DNA from: Atrina japonica
Lineage: Eukaryota > Mollusca > Bivalvia > Pterioida > Pinnidae
Length of the DNA: 64,000 nucleotides
Assembly (NCBI GenBank): GCA_030159075.1
Contig: BROG01000537.1
Coordinates: forward strand, 1 to 64,000
Direction of reading: 5' to 3'
Shown here: piece after piece, positions 31,606 through 42,813 of the stretch
Position numbering within the stretch: the stretch's first letter is position 1
How the letters are laid out: every line of letters starts with the position of its first letter
The notes under the pieces: generated by a model
Database searches by the model: none
Told to the model about the DNA's origin: nothing
Seen by the model: only the letters and a program-made list of their open reading frames with translations
Made by a program: the position numbers and the translations under genes

Positions 31606-34600
31606 CAATAACCATAAGGTAAAGTACAAAAGTTTTCAATGCGATGTCTCTTATCATACACGACACGCACTTCTTTAGTCATCGCCTGTGTTTTGACTTT
31701 ATGTTGTTTCGTTCGCATGATCTTATGAGGGTACGATACCAGTACTTTCTTTTGTTGACCACGTAACAACTGTTTCAATGTATCTACGTTGACTGTAGAA
31801 GTGGTACGACTATCAAAAGTGATTCCTTTGACTTTACACACCGTTTTGTCCTGACGAGTCTTGTACGCATAATTTGTTAGGACCTCCCGAGACAAAGGAT
31901 AAGATAGAATCGCCATCTAATTCGTCTGTCCATCCTCCTAAACTGTTTATGATAGTAGGATTCCACTGCTGTGGATCGTGTTGATAAATGATACTGTCTG
32001 TATCAAAATATAACACACGTTCTCCCAAACGTTCTAGGGTGGCATAGAGATGTAACCGTGCTAAAGACGTCGTAAAGGCTGCTAACACTACATTGCTAAA
32101 ACTATTGGGTTCATCAAAGTCATCCTTCTGATTTGAATTCACCAGCATCATGTCAAGCTCATCATGGCCTTCGTCATTTGTAATCAGTTCTAAATGTAAT
32201 ATCTCACGAGTATCATCTTGAAGTAACTGTTGTAATGCTTCGTAACTCTCCACATACTGTGTCTGAGGTAAATTAGTCCGTTGAGCAAATTTACCCCACA
32301 AACAGTTCAGAAACAGTTTAGCAATGGTCCGTAAGATAGGATTCTTCTCTACATCTTCTTCTCGTATGATCAGTTGTTCTCAACAAGGCGTTTCAATCTC
32401 TTTGAGGTACTGACGACGATCTTCTACTGATTGACAGGAAGCAGGAAAACCACTAGCTTGTTGCTTAATCTGGAAAAACTGATCAATATAGCTACGAAAT
32501 AAAGTATTGGACTGATCAGGGAAATGCCATACTTCAAAGATACGATCGATCACATAACCTTTTTCTATAGCTTTATTCAATTCACACGTCGTCCATGTAC
32601 CTAACAAACGTCGTTCTTGATTCGTATGAGAGCATCGATAACTCATACCCAACTCCTGTTCGATTCCTTGTTGAGCACAAGTACGGCATAAAGGAAAAAG
32701 TAGCTTTCCTCCTGCAAACCGATAAGGTAACACGGGATGAAACAGCTGACGAGGAGGAATGACTCGACATTGTACCAGTCCAAAATATTGATCTAGACTT
32801 TTGAAATCATGTGTAATCACGTCTGGGTGTCCAATAGGAAAAGTCCCATGTTTCAAGACAAACGGGTACAAAGAAACATACATCCACGTAACGAATGTCT
32901 CCTTTTTCGCAAAGCAAACGAGTAGCATTCGTTCGACCTCCAAATAAAGCATCTTTAGGAACTAACGGGTCGGGAAACTCCTCATACGTTTTATCAATGA
33001 AATGTTGAAACTCTGGATCCGTCTTGTACCTTTGATAGTCATGTTCCCACAGCGTTTCTACTTGATAGTGTTGACGCAAATACTGATCTCTCTCTAAGGT
33101 CTTTTGATACACTTCTTCATACGTCAAAGAAGGATGAAACGGGTGTTGCTCTTGCTTTAAGTTAGGAAACACAAGGGACATCCGTGCCAAAAACAGCCAT
33201 GAAACTCGTAAATGGTGCGAGAGTCTTCATGATAACCATCCACGCGATAAGATCCTACTTGGACTTCACCTCCCTGACGAGCATGTCTAATCGTTTGACC
33301 AGTTTCATGTTCTTTCCAACTCAACCAGCGTAATGCTAGGGTGGAATACTGTCGTGGTGAAGGATATCCCCGCGGAGGTATGATACCAATCGTATCTTTT
33401 TTGCATATGATTGCGACGATAGGCTATATTCCCCGTACTGGCAAACGTAATCGATTCAGCAAAGGGGTCCACATCGGTTAGTTTCAAACACATGCTTTGA
33501 AAATGCATACAAGCTTGTCGCAAAATAGTCACGTCCGATTCACAGTATTCTTCTAATTCGCATTGCAAATGAAAAATCTCACCCTTTTGAATTTGGTCTT
33601 GATACCACGCTTCAAAATCACGACGGACATCAGGTTTCATACCTTCTGGGTTGTAATACATAGCTGGGGGATATACTCCTATGTAATCAGCATTAGCTTC
33701 TGTATTGAACAAATGTGGAAAGTAGCCTTTTTTCAGTTCAGTCAATCCAAAAGCTTTAGGTAACGAAGCTAAAGGAAATGACAAGAAATTTACACGAGTC
33801 TTTAAACCTGATGTTTCCTGCCGTCATAGACATAATCTTAGAACCGTTCATGATCACATCAGGCATGATGTACCAGATGATGTAAAATAAACTGTCCATC
33901 GTACCCTTTAAAGTTATGAGCAATAGCTATAGTTCCATCATGTAAAAGTTTTTCCCTCTGATGTATGTCATCATACACGGTCGTTTCAAATAACCAAGTC
34001 AAAAAATCAGTGAGTGTCGTAGGACCTCGGAATATAATACGATGATCCTCCATGGTTTTACATTGCTCACACCAATTATCGGATGTACACTGGGGACATA
34101 CTCGGTGAGCAATACATAGATTAGGTTTGTGTTCTCCGGTATCCTGGGTACACTCAAAATCATAGAAAATGTAATAAGGGGGTGAAGATGATTCTTCCTG
34201 AGAAGGGATCCGTTGTATAAAACAGCGATGATCTAGATCCACGATCTGTTTACAATGGCGACATTTTTTCTTCTTTTCTTGACAGCAGTGTTGTGTGAAT
34301 TGTTTCTTACTCATCCATACTTGACGAGTGGGACATGGAGTAGTGGTCGTATTTCTACTATAAGGTTTCAAATGATTCTCGTAACACTGAGTCGATGTGA
34401 ATGTCCCCTGACAATGTGTACATTCTATTGGTTTTATTGTGTTATCGGGAACACAGGGCGACGCTGCAAAACAACGAAAGCAACGCTGAGGACATCGGTG
34501 ATCTTCTACATGATCATAACCCACATCACAATGGTCACAATAGTAATTACATTCCAAGAGTCCAGGCATAGATACGATACAATCGTAATGGTGATCATCG

Positions 34601-35531
34601 TATAAGACGTGAATGGGGGCCTCAGATCCCATACCACTATACAGTACATTTAATGTCAATCGTTTTGTGTTGGTATTCAACTCGTAGATTTTCAAACGGT
34701 AGTGGGGTAACAACACAGTCTGAAAACGTTGCCATTCTTCAGGTCCACTCTCTTGCTGGGGATCACATCCAGCTTGTTGCATTAAGACATGAGCTTCTCG
34801 TCGTTGAAGAGTATATCTATTTGCATCACCATAAAGTTTTCCAATAGCGTTGCCAGTTTTTGTACTTGTCTCCATCTCCATGTCCAGGTTTCTGACAATG
34901 AAAACGACCAACTACAATAGCACGAGCTAAACAGGTTTTGTCTGTATTCTTGATCTGAATCAAACTTCTCTTCTTGTTCAGCATGACTTTTTTATCAACA
35001 CTGAGATGATATTTTCGTTTTCCACCCCCACTACCTACAGGTTGTATGACATGGATTACTGACAGGGTGGTAGACCCATCTTCGATTTTAAAATTTTCAT
35101 TAACTCTGTTGCACTTTCTCAATTTTCTCCATGAGTAGATCAGCATTCAGGTCTTTAGCATCCGTAAATTCTACCCACACTTCACTTTTTAAAGATGGAT
35201 GATGTATATTGACTCTCATCTTATCCCGATCTTCACACTGTAGTTTGTTCTTAATAGAAGTCAACATATGATCTATTACCTCTGATACCAAGTGTATGGC
35301 ATCTTTAGAAAAATGTTTAAATTTGACTTGGTACACATTCGAAGCCGTTTTAAACTTACGTGATTTACGCTCACTCAGGGTGTCTACTTCATAGTAATCA
35401 CTATAATCGGTGAGTTGTCTGTTTGCATTAAATTCATCACCCCGTTGATCTCTCTGGTGAGCCTGTCTTTGACTTCTCGCCTGTTCTTGTCTTTCATTTA
35501 ACAATAAATCAAAGTTCGGTAAATTAGCCAT
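31605..35531 (-). pseudogene. Protein-primed family B DNA polymerase, multiple frameshifts
   Basis: About 1,300 codons from ATG 35531. The N-terminal third carries zinc-finger-like cysteine pairs (CDHCDVGYDHVEDHRCPQRC). The exonuclease follows: Exo I IFYDFECT (near 34160), Exo II AHNFKGYDGQF (near 33900), Exo III YCESDV (near 33540). YEFHGCFWHG (near 33205) is a hallmark of this family. In the palm, motif A is split by an indel between DV and SLYPF near 32880, motif B reads KLFLNCLWGK (near 32295), and motif C is YFDTDSIIY (near 32000). At least six frameshifts plus a TGA near 32380 make it inactive here. It would replicate the linear element using a terminal protein primer. Confidence 0.88.
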
Positions 35532-35600
35532 TCTGTGTGTATGCTTCCGTTGTCAAATCTAAAATGAAGTACGGTAACTGTAGACATGTATTTATAATAA
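35532..35600 (-). promoter_or_regulatory. TATA promoter of the polymerase gene
   Basis: ATTATAAATAC on the minus strand (about 35590-35598) lies about 60 bases before the ATG, leaving room for a start site near 35565. Confidence 0.55.
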
Positions 35601-35769
35601 AAAAGAAAAGAACTGTATAGATACTCAAACAAAGTATCATCACATTTATATAGTCTTTTATATTCTAGTCTTTTTATGTTTTATAGGTCCATAAAACTAG
35701 AATTTATTGTATTTCCTTTTATTTTTCATATAGAATTAGAAATATTAAAAACTAGTGACAGTATCTGTC

Positions 35770-36045
35770 TTAAAAAACAGGTGGCCAAATGTCTAGACGT
35801 AGATGTCTAGACGTAGATGTCTAGACAGAAAAATCGTCAACAACAGGTGGTCAGATGCCAAGTGTCAAAAACAGGTGGCCAGATGCCAAGTGTCAAAAAT
35901 GTCAAAAACAGGTGTTCAGATGCCAAGTGCCAAAAATGTCAAAAACAGGTGTTCAGATGCCAAGTGTCAAAAATGTCAAAAACAGGTGTTCAGCTGCCAA
36001 GTGTCAAAAACAGGTGGCCAGATGTCTAGACGCAGATGTTCAGAC
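35770..36045 (+). repeat. ~37-bp tandem repeat and TCTAGACG repeat
   Basis: Units of AAAACAGGTGTTCAGATGCC followed by AAGTGTCAAAAATGTC recur about seven times, flanked by TCTAGACGTAGATG copies. The repeat leaves accidental open frames. It separates the polymerase promoter from gene E. Confidence 0.85.
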
Positions 36046-36059
36046 GGGAGAAAAAATCA

Positions 36060-36123
36060 ATACGTGACGTCATTTACTCTATATAAGCTAATACTGCCTG
36101 AGTCTCGGTATTAGTTCATCATC
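36060..36123 (+). promoter_or_regulatory. Promoter of small gene E (CRE plus TATA)
   Basis: TGACGTCA (36065-36072) is followed by TATATAAG (36080-36087) and, about 30 bases on, a likely start near GGTATTAGTTCATC. The ATG is at 36124, a very compact and convincing core promoter. Confidence 0.7.
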
Positions 36124-36429
36124 ATGGATAACTCATCCGACATGGAGATGCAACCTGAAGAGAGAAACATACGAATCATTCTGACACAGAGGACACGTAT
36201 TGTAGTAAGGCCACGCAGCCCAATCAATTCTGGTAGGACCCCTGTGACACCGACTACAAAACACCAGGAACCACCTAGACCTGACCCTTGACTTCCAGTA
36301 CCTGTACAATACGTACTAGCTCAGGAAGCATTAGCCAATCTTCGACAACATAAGGCCGAGATAAATCGACTGATGATAGAAAAAGAAAGAGAAGTTCGTC
36401 GTTGGCGACGTCTACTCGACAGATATTAG
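36124..36429 (+). pseudogene. Small gene E: 101-codon gene with one internal stop and histone-type 3' end
   Basis: ATG at 36124 begins MDNSSDMEMQPEE. The first half is Pro/Thr/Arg-rich. The second half is a basic helix (LRQHKAEINRLMIEKERE, then RRWRRLLDRY). One in-frame TGA (codon 56, between PDP and LPVPV) interrupts it. A CGA-to-TGA change, the usual methyl-CpG decay, would explain it. No family is recognised. The helix resembles short basic coiled-coil DNA-binding tails. Confidence 0.6.
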
Positions 36430-36465
36430 AGTCTCTCTCTTATTCAGCTTTTCGGAGCAATCAAC

Positions 36466-36505
36466 GGCCCTTTTAAGGGCCACTCAACTTATTCGAAAAG
36501 AAACC
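36466..36505 (+). terminator. Histone-like 3' processing signal of gene E
   Basis: The stem-loop is GGCCCTTTTAAGGGCC (36466-36481), with loop TTTA instead of TTTC, a variant also allowed in histone genes. ATCAAC precedes it. ACTCA and then TTCGAAAAGAAACC (36492-36505) follow. Confidence 0.8.
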
Positions 36506-36654
36506 TTCACTAAAGGTATGCAGGGTTTGTATTATTCTGTAGCGGTGAGTTTAAAAAATAGTGACTACACACTATTTAGTCGCGTATATTCAACATTAAA
36601 TTTTTATTTGTGTTTTTTGTGTTTTTGTTATGATGCATTAGATAAAAGTCAAAA

Positions 36655-36985
36655 TATAGTAAGTCATGTGACTAGAGAGAGGTTCAGTTCAGCCTGTGAA
36701 AACTCATTTGAGATCCGAAGCTCGAGGTGTTAACATCATAAGAAAAATCCACTACTATCAGCATAGGGTGAGTGTTTCATTTTTTATTAGATAGGGCTAG
36801 ATTATTTTCCACGCACTAAAAATATAATTATCTAAAAAAAAAGTCACATGACTAGAGTAAGTCATGTGACTAGAGAGAGGTTCAGTTAGACCTCTGAGAG
36901 CTCATTTGCGATCCGAAGCTCGAAGAGTCAACATCGTCAGAAAACCACTACCAGCATAGGGTGAGTGTTTGAATTTTTATTACCA
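36655..36985 (+). repeat. Exon-like repeat, two right-end copies, facing outward
   Basis: Two copies (36655-36775, 36860-36985) each have GTCATGTGACTAGAGAGAGG (an E-box palindrome), the GATCCGAAGCTCGA core and CAGCATAGGGTGAGTG, a strong splice-donor-like site, followed by an AT-rich stretch. They correspond to the left copy at 25585-25725, and all three point toward the nearest end of the element. Confidence 0.65.
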
Positions 36986-37145
36986 TAGGTTTAGTGTTTA
37001 TCGTATGAAACATGTACAAACAATTTCTCAGAAAAAAAAATAGGTAACTTCATTACTTATCACTTAATTATGCTATCAGGGAAATACCCCATCATCTAAT
37101 CAATGTTCATTCACGCTAGACCTCAAAGACCCATCACTATACATT

Positions 37146-37711
37146 TACTCTACAAGTCTTAGTACAAGCTTGAGTCGAGCTCAGCCTACCGCTTCTCGCG
37201 CATGCGCACTTGATGATACACAACTCTCAACGACGGTGCGCCACCAACTACTAGTTTCACCGACGGTGGCGCCACCAACTACTGGTTTCACAAACCTGGA
37301 AAAACCAAAAGTTTCGGTTCTAAAAATAGATTCACTCTCAGCTCAAAACTGGAAAAACCCAACTTCTCTCTCTTACCGTTGACTTCTCGGGAACTCACGT
37401 GACCTCTCGTGACTTCTCGTGACCCCAACCTCTTGTAACGAAGGCTCTCATTGGCTCCTTAACCAAGATGGCCGCCCCCACAACCTTCCACTTCTGCTCA
37501 TAGACACGCCTCCGAGCTCAACGATTGGCTCTTTCGCCTTATTGCCATGACAACATGACCTCACTTCCGGTATGACGCACTTCCGGTTATGACGTCACAG
37601 GCGGCTCCATGGCGTGCCATTTGAATTGACCAATCAGAAGCCAGCATTCTGATGACGTCATCAGTGGCGGTTAAATTCAAATGGCACGCCATGGAGCTGC
37701 CTATTACTACT
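37146..37711 (-). repeat. Right terminal inverted repeat of the virus-like element
   Basis: Mirrors the left repeat. It is slightly longer because a ~30-base block with GGCGCCACCAACTACT is duplicated near 37220-37285. The terminal foldback has perfect 23-base arms at 37605-37627 and 37674-37696 around TGATGACGTCATCA. Confidence 0.9.
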
Positions 37712-38100
37712 GATACCTCTAGCAAAGGGGTTGGGTATATGTTATACAAAATTCATCCCGATAACAACCTGCATGTTGTTAGATTTGGATCAAAAGGACT
37801 CACAACATGGTAAAGTTCATACGGTCCAATGAATCTAGAACTCTTAGAAATGTTCACTGCAATATTAGACTGTTCATCTTAACTAAACGGTAAGCATTTC
37901 ACCGTCGAGTGTGACCATCAAACCTTAAATCCCTGGTTTCAGAAGCAGTTACATGGTGCGATATATGAACGCTGGTTGTCAATATTACAGCGATTTGACT
38001 TTACCACTGAATATAAACCAGCATCACAAATAACAGTAGCGGAAGGGTTATCTAGGATTCCAACATTTCCAATAAGGCTAGAATCTAGTCCGGACTAAGA
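37712..38100 (+). pseudogene. Ty3/gypsy RNase H, remainder after the insertion
   Basis: The frame begins with the target duplication and reads DTSSKGVGYMLYKIHPDN, then VECDHQTLNPWFQKQLHG and RWLSILQRFDFTTEYKP ending AEGLSRI, the standard end of a gypsy RNase H. Two or more stops and frameshifts interrupt it. Confidence 0.85.
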
Positions 38101-38560
38101 CGATGTTTTCCCCTACGTAAAAGAGTCGCCTACGTCTATCACTTTACCAACTGGACAATCATTATCAACTTTATTAGACAGAGACCAGAAATGTAGCAAT
38201 TCTATAGATGTTAAACATGATGTATATGACACTGACAAAGAAGAATATTGAAAATACGTGTGTAACGGGGAAAACGCATGATTATACTCCTACTCTGTGT
38301 CAATACTGTCAGATAAACGCACGTGACCCGGAAATACCTCATCAGGTTATCAATGCAACAGTTGTTCGTAAATCCGATAATACAATCGAAATAGATGGTT
38401 GCTGATCACGATTCACTCCATGGTATCATACCACAGAACATTAATAAACGCAGTGATGCAATCACTCAGACTGTAGATTTGACATCGATCACAAGGTTAA
38501 TATTCTGTCAATAAGAGAAGTTCAGTAATCTTTACATAAATGCACGGGAATTGATTTCTT
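38101..38560 (+). pseudogene. Gypsy remnant downstream of RNase H
   Basis: Decayed frames include a CQYCQINARDPEIPHQ segment, possibly the zinc-binding region before the integrase. No DDE core is found, so the element is probably truncated here. Confidence 0.4.
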
Positions 38561-40190
38561 GATGGTATTCTTGTCAGTTAGCTTAAAGTCAATTGATCTT
38601 ACAGAAAGCTGGAAGAAATTTAAGTTTCATAAAAAATATAACTAAAGTGTAGATCCTAGTGCAAGAACATTTGTAAAACATGTCCTCCATCAACACTGAG
38701 TAAGCTATCACACCCTGCGTACCACAAGACATACAAATCCCACTCAGACAACAAAATGTGTATTCAAATATGAACATAGTATTTGTTCTTTTGGCCTTGG
38801 TTGGCCCAGACATTATCCTAGCTGAAACTGTTGGATGGCTAATGATATTTTAGACCTGTTGGTATATTTGCATCTCAAATACTACACTAGTTATGTGAAA
38901 CAGTTTCCTACGACTTCTCTGATGTCAAAGGACTGTTCGTGTTTGTCCAATGTTCACCAGATTTGTATATATATATATATATATATGGCACGTGGTTTGT
39001 ATCAAACAGTGTGATCCTGTGAAATGAATTGTGTTTGGGACTATTCAGTGACGTCACAGCTTGGAAACATTTCATCAGCCTGGCATGAAAGAAGTAACTG
39101 TTAACTGGTTGTCAAAAATGGAAACAGCCAAAAACGATTCATTTTTATAGAAGGCATTGTTTTATGATATATCCTGTTAGGGATATAGAATAGCAGCAAG
39201 TCACAGCACACATCAACGGCCATCAAAAGAACTCATAACGATATGGAGTTTAGTTGAGAATTTAATATGTTATCATATCTTCTGTACAACGGAGATTTAT
39301 ACAATCATATACATATTTACAAATTCTTGAAGGAAAAGATAAGAGAAATGACAACTGATCACACAAATTTATTCACAAAATTCCAAATTTGTTTGGAAAA
39401 TATATCTCTAGAGCAATAACCCTGTCAAGGACTTATTTTCTACCACAGAAATGCCAAATCTAATGTGATACAATGAGAATGGAAATATTTTACACAAAGA
39501 TATTGAAATGTGTTATGAAGCATCTTTTCCATCATCTCCATCAAGCAGCTATGTACTTAAATTGTATATAGATGTTACCATAACATCATCAAATACAGAA
39601 TAACTTCAGGATAAAATAAGTAATTTGACACAACTTTGTATCAGTTAAGAAGGCTTTCCAAATACAGTAAAACCTGCTATAGCGGTCACCTCTATATAAG
39701 GATCACCTGTCTATAAAGGCCAGTTTTGAAAAGTCCCTTGGCTGCATACTCTAACTAAATTGAACCTGTGTATAAGGGCCACCTGCACATAAAGGTCAAT
39801 ATTGCCTGGTCCCTTGGGTGACCCCTATATACAGGTTTTACTGTACTGTCATGTCTGTTCATATAAAGTTTCAGATGATATAGTGAAATTATATTTATCA
39901 ACAGTGCTTCGCTGAGGTATGGCATGTAGCTTCAACATTTAAAAATACTTCATCATCAGTTACTTTGGTGAATTCCAGCAACACAACAATAAATGTGCAA
40001 CCATTTTGACTTCAGTTTTATACATTTAAAATCATTCTTTTTTTTCTTTGACATTTTTACTTCATGTAATCAGTATAATTGATATTCACAAATATGATCA
40101 CAATATATGTTTCATACATGATACACTTAGATTCCCTTCACTGTTACATAGTTCTATATCAGTTCTTTCACTTTTAGAAATGTTTAGATA
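38561..40190. other. Gene-free DNA with a (TA)n run and a MITE
   Basis: A TA run lies at about 38964-38986. Apart from the MITE at 39664 nothing is recognised. The right part should contain the 3' UTR of the TCTE1 gene. Confidence 0.6.
39664..39846. mobile_element. MITE with ACAGTAAAACCTG ends
   Basis: The left end ACAGTAAAACCTGCTATA is mirrored by CAGGTTTTACTGT at the right, flanked by TA on one side. Internal TATAAAGG/CACCTGT motifs are typical of a short mariner-like element that is widespread in invertebrates. No coding sequence. Confidence 0.75.
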
Positions 40191-40412
40191 TTAGGCTTTT
40201 GTTGGCTTGAATCTATGAGCTGCTTGTGGCATTATCTTTTTAGGTGGTGGGGGTGGTTCCACAATCTTACTCTCCCTTTCTCTCTCTTGGTTTCTGTACA
40301 GAATTTGGTTGATGCAGTATTCTGCCTCTTGTCCAGACTCTGTTAGTCTCAGGTCCATGTGAGTGATAGTTGTATTATCCTCCATACCCTCTTGTATTTG
40401 TTTTCCTCCCTC
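40191..40412 (-). CDS. TCTE1: TCTE1/DRC5, last coding exon
   Basis: The acceptor (minus strand TTTGTAG) is followed by a phase-0 exon reading EGGKQIQEGM, DNTTITHMDLRLTESGQEAEYCI and a Pro-rich, basic tail. It continues the leucine-rich repeat exon in frame. The L.DLRL..SGQE.EY..NQ pattern is the end of the last repeat in TCTE1. The stop lies at 40191. Confidence 0.9.
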   Translation of the reverse strand, partial: EGGKQIQEGMEDNTTITHMDLRLTESGQEAEYCINQILYRNQERERESKIVEPPPPPKKIMPQAAHRFKPTKA

Positions 40413-41279
40413 CTACAAACAACAAGGAAATAACATGTTATTTTACTTGAAAATAAATAACAAAGAAACAATGCTATATGATTATTTACAATAACCAAAT
40501 TACAATAATAGAAATATTTGTTACACAGTTATATACAATTTCAGCATTGTATAATGATTTGCCTCACCACAGAGATTTATACTCATGTATGAGAATATTC
40601 TCAACTTGGCCTACTCAGCCAACCAAATTCCAGGATTGGCCAAAGTACAGTGAACTTTTTAGACATGTAATTTCTTAAGTTTTAAGGTACCTTAAGCTGA
40701 TTTTTGTGAGAAAGTTTGCCAGTTTACTTGCGGAAGGTCAGTGGTCTCTTCCCTGGTACATTGTAACCGATTTCTCTCCTCCAACATTAAAAACTGGCTG
40801 CCACCATATAATTCAAAAATTGTTGAGTGTGGCAAAAAAGAACATTCAAAGATTTAAAATGTTTTAGTATTTGAATCATTTATAACATTTACCCTATGGA
40901 AAGGACTAAAACAACTAGTGTTAACAAAGGTTAAAATATTCCACAAATTTTTTAAATTTATAATCGAAATGAATCTCATTATCTGTAATAAGATTTTTCA
41001 ATTAATGATTTCTGCTCTGGTTAACAAGTACATTCAGATAAATATTATGTTTCCTAGACATATATCTCCTTGTACCCTGTCGATACCTAAAAATTATGTT
41101 AAATGATTTTTCATTTCTAATAATTTCAAAACACAACTGAAGGAAAACAAGTTATATTTTATATTCAAATTTTATCTGTCTGAGTATATATACATGCAAA
41201 TATCCAGCATATTAACTATAACTTTCATAATGTCTCATCTCACTGAAAGTACTAACATGTTAAAGATGTGCATACTTAC

Positions 41280-42304
41280 TGGACCAAGTCTATTACATGA
41301 CAAATCAACAGATCTGAGTGTTGTATTCTGGATCACAACTTGTGAGAAAATGGCGGCCACAGATTCACCCATGTCATTACTGGCAATCTTGATCTCTTTC
41401 AATGTAGTATTCTTTAGCAGTGCTTTGCAGATTGCATTCCCACCCTCGTCGGATAATCTATTCAGCCTCAAATTAAGATGTGTCAATGTTGTGTTTTTGG
41501 TGAGGGCATGTGCAATAGCCTGAGCACCACTAGCACGAACATCGTTATCACACAAGTTTAACTTTACTAGTTGACTATGGTTATTAAGAAATTTCCCAAC
41601 AGCTCTTGCACCACGGTCACTGATGACATTATGGGACAGATCTAGTTCTGTTAACCCTGGATGGTCTAAAATATGGCTAATTAATACTCTGACTTTATCA
41701 TCATCAACTTTACTTCTATGAAGACGGAAAACTTTGAGTCCTTTACAAGCAGCAACACACTGTGCCAACTGCAAACAATCCCGTGCAGTAAAATTAAACA
41801 AATTCCAATCAAAGTTCATACCACAGTCTTTCACACCATAAGTCAAGTGCAGTTCTTCTATATTTGGTAACTGTTTAAGCACTGGTCCAAAATTAAAATG
41901 ATCACATTCTGGTTCATCTCCTGCGTCACTCCCAGCATCTGAGGAATCATCAAAATCTGGACCCTTTGGGGCCTCTCGCACTGGTGGAAGGAGTTGGCGA
42001 ATATCAAGTTTCTTGACAAAATTTGCAGACAAAGGTAAAGTTTCATTCAACTGTGTAACATCTGTAGTTTCTGGTACAAAATGTTCAATTATTTGTTGAA
42101 GGTTTCTCTCAAAATACATTCTTTTCCAGTTTCCACCATAAGCTGCAACATCACAAATTTGCCATCTGGCTTTGCAACATCTTTTCCAGTATCCTTCATC
42201 ATTAACCAAATTAGCAGTAATATTTAAAGGCAGATTTGTTGAAATTTTCTCCAGGACAATTTTCTTGTGTTTCGGAAGTAAATCATTCAATATTTTTGCA
42301 TTAT
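41280..42304 (-). CDS. TCTE1: TCTE1/DRC5, large leucine-rich-repeat exon
   Basis: The exon is 1,025 bases with acceptor TTTTACAG and donor GTAAGTAT. The first part has KILNDLLPKHKK, YWKRCCKARW and GGNWKRMYFE, characteristic of the TCTE1 N-terminal half. An acidic linker (DFDDSSDAGSDAGDEPE) and VKDCGMNFDWNLF lead into about five ribonuclease-inhibitor-type leucine-rich repeats (LTELDLSHNVI, LVKLNLCDNDV, LTHLNLRLNRL, LKEIKIASNDM, LRSVDLSCNRL). The protein is subunit 5 of the nexin-dynein regulatory complex of motile cilia and sperm flagella. The frame is intact across all three coding exons. Confidence 0.93.
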
Positions 42305-42813
42305 CTGTAAAATGAAGAAAAACTGGATACAAAATAAATTTATAAGGAAGGGTTAACCTATATAAGTAGTTTGAAAAATACAAGAATAGATGCTCAGTAT
42401 TAATAATGACAATGTCTTTATTTTAACATTTATTTGCATGCATTTATCAGTCTTTGATTTCTGAGCACAAATTCAAAATATGATTTATTTCATCTAGGCT
42501 ATAGATCAATAACTTAACATACATGTACTTAAAACTCGTTTACATTAAATATCAAATTAGTCCTATGTGTATGAGCAGTCATGGATGTTCATTCAACTGA
42601 GTGTAATCCTTAGGTCTTACTGATATTTCTACATTTATTTTCTCCTGCCTATAAGTGCACAATTGAATTGCTCTTTCAAAAATATAATTACATGTATCTA
42701 CAAACACAAGAATTCATCTTGAATTTGTAAGCTGCTGTCTCCTGCTGTTTCTATTTTGCATGCAAATATTTTCGAAGTTGAACACATTATTGATGCACCC
42801 AAGACAAACTTAC

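Larger units (their letters stand above)
24362..37711 (-). mobile_element. Polinton/adintovirus-like DNA element, 13.35 kb, in gypsy RNase H
   Basis: The element has long terminal inverted repeats starting AGTAGTAATAGGCAG. The flanks carry GATATC (24356-24361) and GATACC (37712-37717), a 6-bp target duplication with one mismatch, the length made by Polinton integrases. With one copy of the duplication removed, the gypsy RNase H frame reads through, which independently fixes both borders. The minus strand carries the large genes in order: family B DNA polymerase, a structural-type protein, an AT-hook protein, a BIR protein and a CCHC protein. Five small genes sit near the ends. I recognise no integrase, A32-type ATPase, protease or major capsid gene. 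Most large genes have frameshifts or stops, so this copy is a relic. Confidence 0.85.

Noticed and set aside
37170..37382. Frame within the right terminal repeat
   Set aside because: The equivalent frame in the left repeat is not kept open, so it is not conserved between the two copies.
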